From assembly GCA_035761805.1 (NCBI GenBank), contig DASTQL010000079.1, positions 1-21,433 on the forward strand: a stretch of 21,433 nt of DNA, in the 5' to 3' direction. Shown here piece after piece: positions 14,223 through 21,433 of the stretch (position 1 is the stretch's first letter; each line of letters opens with the position of its first letter). This stretch comes from DASTQL01 sp035761805 (lineage in GTDB: Bacteria; Actinomycetota; Actinomycetes; Jiangellales; Jiangellaceae). Under the pieces are notes generated by a model, which was given only the letters and a program-made list of their open reading frames with translations, was not told where the DNA came from and did no database searches. Made by a program: the position numbers and the translations under genes.

Positions 14223-15203
14223 TCACTGGCCGAGCATGTCCGGGGTGAGGTTGGCGTCGGTGCCGGGAACGCCGAGCTCGGCCGCCCGCTTGTCGGCCAT
14301 CGCGAGCAGGCGGCGGATGCGGCCGGCGACCGCGTCCTTGGTCATCGGCGGGTCGGCGAGCTGGCCAAGCTCCTCGAGGCTGGCCTGCTTGTGCTCGAGG
14401 CGCAGCCTCCCCGCCGTACGGAGGTGGTCGGGGATGTCGTCGCCGAGGATCTCCATCGCCCGCTCGACCCGGGCGCCGGCGGCCACGGCGGCGCGCGCGG
14501 AGCGTCGCAGGTTGGCGTCGTCGAAGTTGGCCAGCCGGTTGGCGGTGGCCCTGACCTCCCGGCGCATCCGGCGCTCCTCCCACGCCAGGACGCTGCCATG
14601 CGCACCGATGCGGGTGAGCAGCGCGCCGATGGCGTCGCCGTCGCGGACGACGACCCGGTCGACCCCCCGGACCTCGCGGGCCTTGGCCTGGATGCCGAGC
14701 CGCCGGGCGGCGCCGACGAGCGCGAGGGCCGCCTCGGGGCCTGGGCAGGTGACCTCCAGGGCGGACGACCGGCCGGGCTCGGTGAGGGACCCGTGGGCGA
14801 GGAAGGCCCCGCGCCAGGCCGCCTCGGCGTCACAGGTCGCACCGGAGACCACTTGTGGAGGCAATCCGCGGACGGGCCGGCCGCGGCGGTCGATCAGGCC
14901 GGTCTGGCGCGCGAGGGCCTCCCCGTCGCGGACGACGCGGACGACGTAGTGGCTGTTGCGGCGGAGGCCGCCGGGGGCGACGACCGCGACCTCACTCTCG
15001 TGGCCGAACACGTCGGCGATGTCGCGCCGCAGCCTGCGGGCCGTGACGCCGGTGTCGAGCTCGGCCTCGACGACGATGTGGCCGCTCACGATGTGCAGGC
15101 CCCCGGCGAAGCGGAGGAGCGAGGACACCTCCGCCTTGCGACAGCACGGCTTGGTGGTCTCCAGGCGGGCCAGCTCGTCCTTCACGGCCGCCGTCATCGC
15201 CAT
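14223..15203 (-). CDS. whiA: Sporulation/cell-division regulator WhiA
   Basis: A DNA-binding protein conserved in Gram-positive bacteria. In Streptomyces it works with WhiB to switch on sporulation-septation genes; in other Gram-positives it affects division. The 326-residue protein has the normal length and layout: an N-terminal degenerate LAGLIDADG homing-endonuclease-like part, with KPCCRKAEVSSLLRFAGGLH near the start and WRGAFLAHGSLTEPG in the middle, and a C-terminal helix-turn-helix with LRRSARAAVAAGARVERAM, LGQLADPPMTKDAVAGRIRR. The ATG at 15201-15203 is preceded by AGGA at about nine bases; a second ATG two codons on is possible. The gene overlaps yvcK by ten bases, so its expression probably depends on the upstream genes. 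Confidence 0.97.
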   Translation of the reverse strand: MAMTAAVKDELARLETTKPCCRKAEVSSLLRFAGGLHIVSGHIVVEAELDTGVTARRLRRDIADVFGHESEVAVVAPGGLRRNSHYVVRVVRDGEALARQTGLIDRRGRPVRGLPPQVVSGATCDAEAAWRGAFLAHGSLTEPGRSSALEVTCPGPEAALALVGAARRLGIQAKAREVRGVDRVVVRDGDAIGALLTRIGAHGSVLAWEERRMRREVRATANRLANFDDANLRRSARAAVAAGARVERAMEILGDDIPDHLRTAGRLRLEHKQASLEELGQLADPPMTKDAVAGRIRRLLAMADKRAAELGVPGTDANLTPDMLGQ

Positions 15204-16183
15204 GGGCCGATCCTGCCACGGCCGAGCACGTCGGAGTACGCCCGGGCGAGGAGCTTCGGGTCGTGACGCGGCGTGCCGTCGGCCATCGCGACGTCGGCGA
15301 GCACGAGCTCGGCGCCGAGGTCGGCCGCGGCCCGGCGGAGGGAGGGCTCGTCGGACACGGTCCCGCGGTCGGCCAGGACGACGTCGAGCTCCAGGTCGGG
15401 CGCGTGGGCGCCGAGCACCTCGAGATGGGTCTCGGGGCCGAAACCCTCCGTCTCGCCCTGCTGGGCCGTGAGGTTCAGTGTCACCATGCGGCACCCATGG
15501 TTGCCCACGATCGCTCGGCGCAGCTCCGGGATCAGCAGGTGCGGGATGACGCTGGTGAACCACGAGCCGGGCCCGAGCACGACCCATTCGGCCTCGCGGA
15601 CGGCCTCGACCGCCTCGGGGCAGGCCGGTGGGTCGCTGGGGACGAGCGAGACCGCGATGACCCGGCCGTCGGCACTGGCCAGTGCGTGCTGGCCGACCAC
15701 CCGGCTCGTCGACCCGGGGTGGGCCGGGTCGTTGTCGGCCACGACACCCTCGAGCTCCAGCGCCTGGGAGCACATCGGCAGCACCCGACCCTGTGCGCCC
15801 AGGAGGCGGCCGACCCAGTCCAGCCCGTCGACGTGGTTCTCCAGCAGCTCCCACAGCGCCACGATGAGCAGGTTGCCGAGGGCGTGGTTGTGCAGCTCGC
15901 CCGCGCTGGCGAAGCGGTGCTGCAGGACGCGGGCCCACGTGCGGCCCCAGTCGTCGTCGCCGCAGAGTGCCGCCAGGGCCATCCGGAGGTCGCCCGGCGG
16001 GAGCACGCCCAGCTCCCGCCGGAGGCGGCCGCTCGAGCCGCCGTCGTCGGCCACCGTGACGACCGCGGTGAGCCGGCCGCTGACCCGCCGCAGCGCGCGC
16101 AGTGAGGCGGCCAGGCCGTGCCCTCCCCCGAGCGCGACCACGCGGGGGCCGAAGAGGCGGGCGTCCTGCACGGCGACCGTCAC
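15194..16183 (-). CDS. yvcK: Gluconeogenesis factor YvcK/CuvA (CofD-like)
   Basis: A cytoplasmic CofD-fold protein that binds UDP-sugars. In Bacillus and Mycobacterium it is needed for growth on gluconeogenic carbon sources and for cell-wall synthesis. The 329-residue protein carries the family motifs VVALGGGHGLAASLRAL near the N-terminus, VTVADDGGSSGRLRRELG, PPGDLRMALAAL, NHALGNLLIVAL, and LGPGSWFTSVIPHLL. The start is a GTG sharing three bases of context with the rapZ stop (GTGA overlap); its end overlaps whiA by ten bases. The rapZ-yvcK-whiA order is conserved across Gram-positives. Confidence 0.96.
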   Translation of the reverse strand: MTVAVQDARLFGPRVVALGGGHGLAASLRALRRVSGRLTAVVTVADDGGSSGRLRRELGVLPPGDLRMALAALCGDDDWGRTWARVLQHRFASAGELHNHALGNLLIVALWELLENHVDGLDWVGRLLGAQGRVLPMCSQALELEGVVADNDPAHPGSTSRVVGQHALASADGRVIAVSLVPSDPPACPEAVEAVREAEWVVLGPGSWFTSVIPHLLIPELRRAIVGNHGCRMVTLNLTAQQGETEGFGPETHLEVLGAHAPDLELDVVLADRGTVSDEPSLRRAAADLGAELVLADVAMADGTPRHDPKLLARAYSDVLGRGRIGPWR

Positions 16184-17085
16184 TCCCGCCCCAGGTCGCG
16201 GTGCACGACCAGGGTCTCCACACCCGCCGCACGCAGCCTGGCCGCCAGTGCCTCGGCCATGGCGACGCTGCGGTGCTTGCCTCCCGTACAGCCGATGCCC
16301 ACGGTGACGAAGTGCTTGCCCTCGCGCAGGTAGCCCTCCGAGACCAGCTCCAGCAGCGAGGCGTAGTGGTCGAGGAAGTCCTCGGCACCGGGCTGGGAGA
16401 GCACGTACCGGCTCACCGCCTCGTCCCGGCCGGTCTGAGGCTTCAGCTCGGGCACCCAGTGCGGGTTGGGCAGGAACCGCATGTCCGCGACCAGGTCCGC
16501 GTCCACCGGGATGCCGTACTTGTAGCCGAAGGAGACGAGGATCGCCCGCAAGGTGGCCTGCCGTCCACCGAACGCCGTGCGGATGCGCGCCCCCAGCTCG
16601 TTGACGTTGAGCAGGCTGGTGTCGATCACGAGGTCGGCGGTGGCGCGGAGGTCGGACAGGAGCTCGCGCTCGGAGGCCAGACCGTCGAGCACCCGCCCGC
16701 GCCCCTGCAGCGGGTGTGGCCGGCGGGCGCTCTCGAAGCGGCGCACCAGGGCCTCGTCGCCGGCCTGGAGGAAGAGCACGTGCGGGCGCGCACCGAGCTC
16801 GCGGAGCCGGGTGAGCACCCCTTGCAGCTCGGCGAAGAACACCCCGCCGCGCACGTCCGCCACGACGGCCAGCCGGCGCGGGCCCTCCGGGACCGACAGG
16901 GTCTCGACGAGCTGCAGCAGGAGGCTCGGGGGGATGTTGTCGACGACGAACCAGCCGAGGTCGTCGAGGACCGCCGTGGCCGCCGTCTTGCCCGCGCCGG
17001 ACATGCCGGTGACGAGGAGGAGCTCCGGGAACCGGTCGTCGTCATCGGCCTGGAGGGCCGTGCCCACGACGGGTTGCCGGCTCAC
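16180..17085 (-). CDS. rapZ: RNase adapter protein RapZ (YvcJ family)
   Basis: A nucleotide-binding P-loop protein. In E. coli it guides RNase E to the small RNA GlmZ and so controls glucosamine-6-phosphate synthesis; the Gram-positive homologue YvcJ hydrolyses nucleotides and its target is less clear. The 301-residue protein has the Walker A motif GMSGAGKT (27-34) and family blocks GWFVVDNIPPSLL, VADVRGG, FLQAGDEALVRRF, LVSFGYKYGIP, MRFLPNPHW, and the C-terminal GIGCTGGKHRSV that resembles a 6-phosphofructokinase-like ligand site. The GTG start at 17083-17085 overlaps the uvrC stop and has GGAGGAGG just upstream. Confidence 0.96.
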   Translation of the reverse strand: MSRQPVVGTALQADDDDRFPELLLVTGMSGAGKTAATAVLDDLGWFVVDNIPPSLLLQLVETLSVPEGPRRLAVVADVRGGVFFAELQGVLTRLRELGARPHVLFLQAGDEALVRRFESARRPHPLQGRGRVLDGLASERELLSDLRATADLVIDTSLLNVNELGARIRTAFGGRQATLRAILVSFGYKYGIPVDADLVADMRFLPNPHWVPELKPQTGRDEAVSRYVLSQPGAEDFLDHYASLLELVSEGYLREGKHFVTVGIGCTGGKHRSVAMAEALAARLRAAGVETLVVHRDLGRE

Positions 17086-19094
17086 CGGACCTCCTCCAGG
17101 GTCGGACCGTCGAGGACCTCGCCGGTTGCGGTGTTCACGGCAGGTGCCGGGCGGTCCCTGGCCAGCGCCGCGACGACGGCCGCAGCCGTGCGTGGGCCGA
17201 TCCCGGGGACCTCGGCGACCTGCTCGACCGTAGCGGCACGCAGCCGCTTGAGGGAGCCGAACTGCCGGAGCAGCGCACGCCTGCGGGTCTCCCCCAGGCC
17301 GGGCACGCCGTCCAGGGCGCTGTCGACCATGGAGCGCGAGCGCCGCTGACGGTGGTACGTGACAGCGAATCGGTGCGCCTCGTCGCGGACACGCTGGAGC
17401 AGGTAGAGACCCTCGCTGGTCCGCGGCAGGACCACCGGGTCGGGTCGGCCCGGCAGCCAGACCTCCTCCAGGCGCTTGGCCAGGCCCGCGACGGGGACGT
17501 CGTCGACTCCGAGCCGCTCGAGGGCCTGCGCCGCGGCGGCCACCTGGGGCGGCCCGCCGTCGACGACCACCAGGCCGGGCGCGTAGGCGAACGTGCGCGG
17601 CCGGCCGGTGTCCGGGTCGAGCGGGCCGCCCGGTCGCGCCTCCGCTCCCCCGTTGCCCGCTGACTCCCCCATCTCGCCGGTCTCGGCCCGTTCGTCGATG
17701 AACCGGCGGAACCGCCTGGTCAGCACCTCGGCCAGCGACGCGACGTCGTCCTGGCCGCTGACGCCACGGATGGCGAAGCGGCGGTACTCCGACCGGCGGG
17801 GCAGCCCGTCCTCGAAGACCACCATGGAGGCCACGACGTCGGACCCCTGCAGGTTGGAGACGTCGTAGCACTCGATCCGCAGCGGCGCGCTGTCCAGGTC
17901 GAGGGCCTGCTGGATCTCCTCCAGGGCCCGGCTGCGCGTGGTGAGGTCGCTGGCCCGCTTGGTCTTGTGCAGTGCGAGGGCCTGGGCAGCGTTGCGGCCG
18001 ACTGTCTCGAGCAGCGCCCGCTTGTCACCGCGCCGGGGGACCCGGAGGTCGACCCGGGACCCGCGGAGCTCGCCGAGGAGGTCGCGCAGGGCTCCGGCCT
18101 CGGCCGGGTCGTCCGGGACGGCGGGGACGAGCACCTCGCGGGGGACTGGCTCCCCCCCGGACTCGCCGTAGAGCTGCAGGACGAAGCGCTCCACCAGCTC
18201 GCCCGTGGTCGTGTCGTCGACCTTGTCGGCGACCCAGCCGCGCTGGCCCCGAACGCGGCCGCCACGGACGTAGAAGACCTGCACGGCGACCTCGAGCGGG
18301 TCCTCGGCGAGAGCGATCACGTCGGCGTCGGTGGCGTCGCCGAGGACGACAGCGTTCTTCTCCATCGCCCGCTGGAGCGCGGCGATGTCGTCGCGGAGCC
18401 GCGCGGCCCGCTCGTACTCCTGGGCGTCGGAGGCGGCCCGCATCTCGCGCTCGAGCCGCCGGAGGTAGGTCTGGGTCTTCCCCTCGAGGAAGGCGACGAA
18501 GTCCTCGACGATCGCCCGGTGCTCGGCGGCGTCGACCCGTCCGACGCAGGGGGCGGAGCACTTGCCGATGTAGCCGAGCAGGCACGGCCGGCCCACCTGG
18601 GACGCGCGGCGGAAGACCCCGGCCGAGCAGGTACGGACGGGGAAGACGCGCAGCAGCAGGTCGAGCGTCTCGCGGATGGCCCAAGCGTGGGCGTAGGGGC
18701 CGAAGTAGCGCACGCCGCGCTTCTTGGTGCCGCGCATCACCAGGACGCGGGGGTACTCCTCGTTCAGTGTGACGGCGAGGTAGGGGTAGGACTTGTCGTC
18801 CCGGTAGCGGACGTTGAAGCGCGGGTCGAACTCCTTGATCCAGGAGTACTCCAGCTGGAGCGCCTCCACCTCGGTAGCGACCACCGTCCAGTCGATCCGC
18901 GATGCGGTCGTGACCATGGCCAGGGTCCGCGGGTGCAGGGCGGCGAGGTCCTGGAAGTAGGAGTTCAGGCGGCTGCGCAGGCTCTTGGCCTTGCCGACGT
19001 AGACGACGCGTCCGGCGGAGTCGGTGAACCGGTAGACGCCCGGCTCGTCGGGGATCGACCCGGGCGATGGCCGGTAGGTCGACGGGTCGGGCAC
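17082..19094 (-). CDS. uvrC: Excinuclease ABC subunit UvrC
   Basis: The nuclease of nucleotide excision repair, which cuts on both sides of a lesion with UvrB. The 670-residue protein has all expected parts: an N-terminal GIY-YIG domain (PGVYRFTDSAGRVVYVGKAKS, about 18-38), four cysteines C156, C171, C179 and C183 matching the iron-sulfur cluster site, a UVR domain (about 205-243), an RNase H-like nuclease domain with D411 (ECYDVSN), D512 (VVDGG) and H574 (RDEAHRFA), and C-terminal helix-hairpin-helix repeats (about 598-645). Residues about 468-505 are a Gly/Pro/Glu-rich insertion inside the nuclease domain. The GTG start at 19092-19094 has no Shine-Dalgarno, but TAGGCT lies six bases upstream, which points to a leaderless mRNA. 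Confidence 0.97.
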   Translation of the reverse strand: MPDPSTYRPSPGSIPDEPGVYRFTDSAGRVVYVGKAKSLRSRLNSYFQDLAALHPRTLAMVTTASRIDWTVVATEVEALQLEYSWIKEFDPRFNVRYRDDKSYPYLAVTLNEEYPRVLVMRGTKKRGVRYFGPYAHAWAIRETLDLLLRVFPVRTCSAGVFRRASQVGRPCLLGYIGKCSAPCVGRVDAAEHRAIVEDFVAFLEGKTQTYLRRLEREMRAASDAQEYERAARLRDDIAALQRAMEKNAVVLGDATDADVIALAEDPLEVAVQVFYVRGGRVRGQRGWVADKVDDTTTGELVERFVLQLYGESGGEPVPREVLVPAVPDDPAEAGALRDLLGELRGSRVDLRVPRRGDKRALLETVGRNAAQALALHKTKRASDLTTRSRALEEIQQALDLDSAPLRIECYDVSNLQGSDVVASMVVFEDGLPRRSEYRRFAIRGVSGQDDVASLAEVLTRRFRRFIDERAETGEMGESAGNGGAEARPGGPLDPDTGRPRTFAYAPGLVVVDGGPPQVAAAAQALERLGVDDVPVAGLAKRLEEVWLPGRPDPVVLPRTSEGLYLLQRVRDEAHRFAVTYHRQRRSRSMVDSALDGVPGLGETRRRALLRQFGSLKRLRAATVEQVAEVPGIGPRTAAAVVAALARDRPAPAVNTATGEVLDGPTLEEVR

Positions 19095-19100
19095 AGATCC

Positions 19101-19106
19101 AGCCTA
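19101..19106 (-). promoter_or_regulatory. -10 box suggesting leaderless transcription of uvrC
   Basis: On the minus strand TAGGCT matches the actinobacterial -10 pattern and ends six bases before the GTG start of uvrC. With the usual 6-8 base distance to the start site, the transcript would begin at or next to the start codon. The lack of a ribosome binding site before this GTG fits. No -35 or SOS box is evident. Confidence 0.5.
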
Positions 19107-19137
19107 CGGGGGAGCATGACCGCCCGCGGATTGCCGT

Positions 19138-19659
19138 TCAGGCGCGGAGGACGTTCTCGCCCTCGACGCTGACGGCCACCTCCGGCAGTGGAGCGGTGGC
19201 GGGCCCGCGCTCCACGGAGCCGTCCTCGGCCGAGAACCGGCTGCCGTGGCAGACGCAGCTGATCACGCCGTCCGCCACCGAGGCGACCGTGCACCCCTGG
19301 TGGGTGCAGGTGCTCGAGAACCCGCGGAACTCGCCCTCGGTCGGCTGGGTCACGACGACACCCCCGGCGATCACGCCGCCCCCCACGGGCACGTCGGCGG
19401 TCGCGGCGAGGACCTCGGCGCCACTCCCCTCGTCCGGCTGCGACGTGGCCTCCGGCGTGTCCGCGCCCGCGGCGCCGGTGTCCGTGTCGGTCGTGGCACC
19501 GGCTCCTTGGCCGCCGCCGTCCGCGGTGCCGCCCTCCTCTCCCGAACCGCAGCCGACCATCAGACCACCTGCACCGGCTGCGACGGCGACCAGCACCGCG
19601 CGGCGCGGAAGCGTTCGTGGGCGGTCCGGCGTCGTCACGTCGGTGGGGGCTTCGGTCAT
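19138..19659 (-). CDS. Rieske [2Fe-2S] protein, Tat-exported lipoprotein
   Basis: A small exported Rieske protein of 173 residues whose redox partner is unknown. The N-terminus has a twin-arginine (LPRRAVLVAV, R19-R20), a hydrophobic stretch, and a lipobox-like MVGC with Cys37, so it is probably moved folded by Tat and anchored as a lipoprotein. Residues about 38-82 are a Gly/Thr/Asp/Glu-rich linker. The Rieske domain (about 83-173) has C118-x-H120 with C123, and C135-x-C137-H138 (CTHQGC, CVCHGS): both cluster ligand pairs plus the disulfide cysteines of high-potential Rieske proteins. I chose the ATG at 19657-19659 because GGAGG lies five bases upstream; the longer frame adds an unlikely Arg-rich tail. 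It sits between uvrA and uvrC on the same strand. Confidence 0.92.
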   Translation of the reverse strand: MTEAPTDVTTPDRPRTLPRRAVLVAVAAGAGGLMVGCGSGEEGGTADGGGQGAGATTDTDTGAAGADTPEATSQPDEGSGAEVLAATADVPVGGGVIAGGVVVTQPTEGEFRGFSSTCTHQGCTVASVADGVISCVCHGSRFSAEDGSVERGPATAPLPEVAVSVEGENVLRA

Positions 19660-19738
19660 GGGTCCTCCCAGGCCTGCGGTGGTCCTCGTCGTCACCAACG
19701 GACGAGCGGCGTTCGGCGTTCGTCTCCCGCGGTGGTCA

Positions 19739-21433
19739 TCACAGCGCACCGGCGGGTGTCCGGGCCAGGATGTCGCGCAGGAACGCGCCGGTGTGGCTCG
19801 TCTCGTGCGTCGCCACCTCTTCGGGTGATCCGGTCGCCACGACGAGGCCGCCTCCGGTGCCACCCTCCGGGCCCATGTCGACGACCCAGTCGGCGGTCTT
19901 GATCACGTCGAGGTTGTGCTCGATCACGACGACGGTGTTGCCCTTGTCGACCAGCCCCTGCAGGACGCCGATGAGCTTACGGATGTCCTCGAAGTGCAGG
20001 CCGGTGGTCGGCTCGTCGAGGACGTAGAGGGTGCGCCCGGTGGAGCGCTTCTGCAGCTCCGACGCGAGCTTGACCCGCTGCGCCTCGCCGCCGGAGAGCG
20101 TGGGCGCGGGCTGGCCGAGCCGGACGTAGCCGAGCCCCACGTCGACGAGGGTCCGTAGGTGGCGCGCGATGCGCTCGACCGGGCCGAAGAACTCCACGGC
20201 CTCCTCGATCGGCATCTCCAGGACCTCGGAGATCGTCCGTCCCTTGTAGTGGACCTCGAGCGTCTCGCGGTTGTAGCGGGCGCCGTGGCACACCTCGCAC
20301 GGCACGTAGACGTCCGGCAGGAAGTTCATCTCGATCTTGATGGTGCCGTCCCCGCTGCACGCCTCGCAGCGACCGCCCTTGACGTTGAACGAGAAGCGTC
20401 CCGGGAGGTAGCCGCGGACCTTTGCCTCCTGGGTGTCGGCGAAGAGCTTGCGGATGTGGTCGAAGACGCCCGTGTAGGTCGCGGGGTTGGACCGAGGGGT
20501 GCGGCCGATCGGCGACTGGTCCACGTGGACGACCTTGTCCACCTGGTCGGAGCCCTGGATCCGCCGGTGGCGGCCGGGCACCGTCCGCGAGCCGTAGAGC
20601 TGCCTGGCCAGCGCGGCGTAGAGGATGTCGTTGACCAGCGTGGACTTGCCCGACCCGCTCACGCCGGTCACGGCGACGAAGAGCCCCAGGGGGAAGGAGA
20701 CGGTGACGTCACGGAGGTTGTGCTCGCGGGCACCGACCACGGTGACCTCCCGGCCGCGCGCGGGCACCCGGCGCACGAGAGGCAGCGCGATGCTGCGTCG
20801 CCCCGTGAGGTAGGCACCGGTGATCGACGAGCCGTGCTCGAGCAGGTCCTCGAGCGGGCCGGAGACGACGATCTGCCCGCCGTGCTCACCCGCGCCGGGA
20901 CCGATGTCGACGACCCAGTCGGCCGTCCGGATGGTCTCCTCGTCGTGCTCCACGACGATCAGCGTGTTGCCGAGGTCACGAAGCCTGACCAGGGTCTCGA
21001 TCAGCCGACGGTTGTCACGCTGGTGCAACCCGATGGAGGGCTCGTCGAGCACGTACAGGACGCCCACGAGCCCGGATCCGATCTGGGTGGCGAGCCGGAT
21101 CCGCTGCGCCTCGCCCCCGGACAGCGAGCCGGCGCTCCGGGCCAGCGTGAGGTACTCGAGGCCGACGTCGCGGAGGAACCGGAGGCGGTCGCCCACCTCC
21201 TTGACGATCGGTGCCGCGATGGCGGGATCCAGCGCATTCCGCCCCCGCCCCCCGAGGGGCAGCTGCTCGATGAATGCCACCGCCTGGTCCACCGCCAGCT
21301 CGGTCACCTCGCCGATGTTCTTCCCCGCCACCAGCACCGCCAGGCTTTCCGGCCGGAGCCGGCGACCGCCGCAGGCGGGGCACGGCTGCTCCACCATGTA
21401 CGCCTCGAGTGCCTGGCGGACCGCGTCGCTCGA
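19739..21433 (-). CDS. uvrA: Excinuclease ABC subunit UvrA, C-terminal part (start outside window)
   Basis: The damage-recognition ATPase of nucleotide excision repair. The frame is open to the window edge and gives the last 564 residues of a protein that is normally about 950. Seen in order: a CxxC zinc-module pair (PCPACGG) whose partner lies beyond the edge; the first ABC signature LSGGEAQRIRLA with Walker B LYVLDEPSIGLH; the second Walker A GVSGSGKST (20639-20665); the C-terminal zinc finger (CEAC ... CEVC, about 20287-20371); and the second signature LSGGEAQRVKLA with LYVLDEPTTGLH. The C-terminal HTSHTGAFLRDIL is typical. The TGA is 79 bases upstream of the Rieske start. Any LexA box for uvrA would lie outside the window. 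Confidence 0.97.
   Translation of the reverse strand, partial: SSDAVRQALEAYMVEQPCPACGGRRLRPESLAVLVAGKNIGEVTELAVDQAVAFIEQLPLGGRGRNALDPAIAAPIVKEVGDRLRFLRDVGLEYLTLARSAGSLSGGEAQRIRLATQIGSGLVGVLYVLDEPSIGLHQRDNRRLIETLVRLRDLGNTLIVVEHDEETIRTADWVVDIGPGAGEHGGQIVVSGPLEDLLEHGSSITGAYLTGRRSIALPLVRRVPARGREVTVVGAREHNLRDVTVSFPLGLFVAVTGVSGSGKSTLVNDILYAALARQLYGSRTVPGRHRRIQGSDQVDKVVHVDQSPIGRTPRSNPATYTGVFDHIRKLFADTQEAKVRGYLPGRFSFNVKGGRCEACSGDGTIKIEMNFLPDVYVPCEVCHGARYNRETLEVHYKGRTISEVLEMPIEEAVEFFGPVERIARHLRTLVDVGLGYVRLGQPAPTLSGGEAQRVKLASELQKRSTGRTLYVLDEPTTGLHFEDIRKLIGVLQGLVDKGNTVVVIEHNLDVIKTADWVVDMGPEGGTGGGLVVATGSPEEVATHETSHTGAFLRDILARTPAGAL

Noticed and set aside
19676..19737. GCGGTGGTC repeated at 19676-19684 and 19729-19737 upstream of the Rieske gene, and GTTCG repeats near 19710-19722
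   Set aside because: Nine-base GC-rich direct repeats are common by chance; the GTTCG words are direct, not inverted, so they do not form a LexA box.

Overview
The window looks like the chromosome of a high-GC actinobacterium. Third codon positions are almost all G or C, GTG starts are frequent, and it carries the actinobacteria-specific proteins RbpA and OpcA plus a WhiA regulator. The order tkt-tal-pgi-zwf-opcA-pgl next to secG-tpiA-pgk-gap and whiA-yvcK-rapZ-uvrC-(Rieske)-uvrA is the conserved central-carbon block of Actinobacteria. A Nocardioides-like (Propionibacteriales) host is my best guess from gene order, not proven. I see no mobile element, CRISPR array, prophage, tRNA or rRNA, and no base-composition break.

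Layout. (1) 1-106: end of a plus-strand gene, by context perhaps heme A synthase. (2) 107-298: intergenic stretch with a long imperfect hairpin. (3) 299-1932, minus strand: protoheme IX farnesyltransferase (ctaB) followed by an unrecognised membrane protein. (4) 1933-2176: divergent promoter region with a perfect 8-4-8 palindrome. (5) 2177-10287, plus strand: a pentose phosphate operon of transketolase, transaldolase, a PGI-like isomerase, glucose-6-phosphate dehydrogenase, OpcA and 6-phosphogluconolactonase. The last five genes are joined by four successive 4-bp stop/start overlaps. (6) 10288-10315: short convergent junction with a hairpin. (7) 10316-21433, minus strand, read from the right: uvrA (5' end outside the window), a Rieske lipoprotein, uvrC, rapZ, yvcK, whiA, gap, pgk, tpiA, secG, rbpA.

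How they fit together. The plus-strand operon holds the oxidative branch (Zwf with OpcA, then Pgl) and the non-oxidative branch (Tkt, Tal) with an isomerase that can return fructose-6-phosphate to glucose-6-phosphate, so it makes NADPH and pentoses. The 6-phosphogluconate dehydrogenase step is not in the window. The opposite strand carries lower glycolysis (Gap, Pgk, TpiA). YvcK and RapZ regulate carbon partition and cell-wall precursor supply in other bacteria, WhiA is a transcription factor, SecG is part of protein export and RbpA binds RNA polymerase. UvrA and UvrC are nucleotide excision repair.

Novelty. I did not find an undescribed multi-gene system; this is mostly core genome. The points most worth a second look are the orphan membrane protein beside ctaB, the palindrome in the ctaB/tkt promoter region, a probable leaderless start for uvrC, the Tat-type Rieske lipoprotein between uvrA and uvrC, the tal/pgi pair that resembles a split transaldolase-PGI fusion, and the strong hairpin between gap and pgk.
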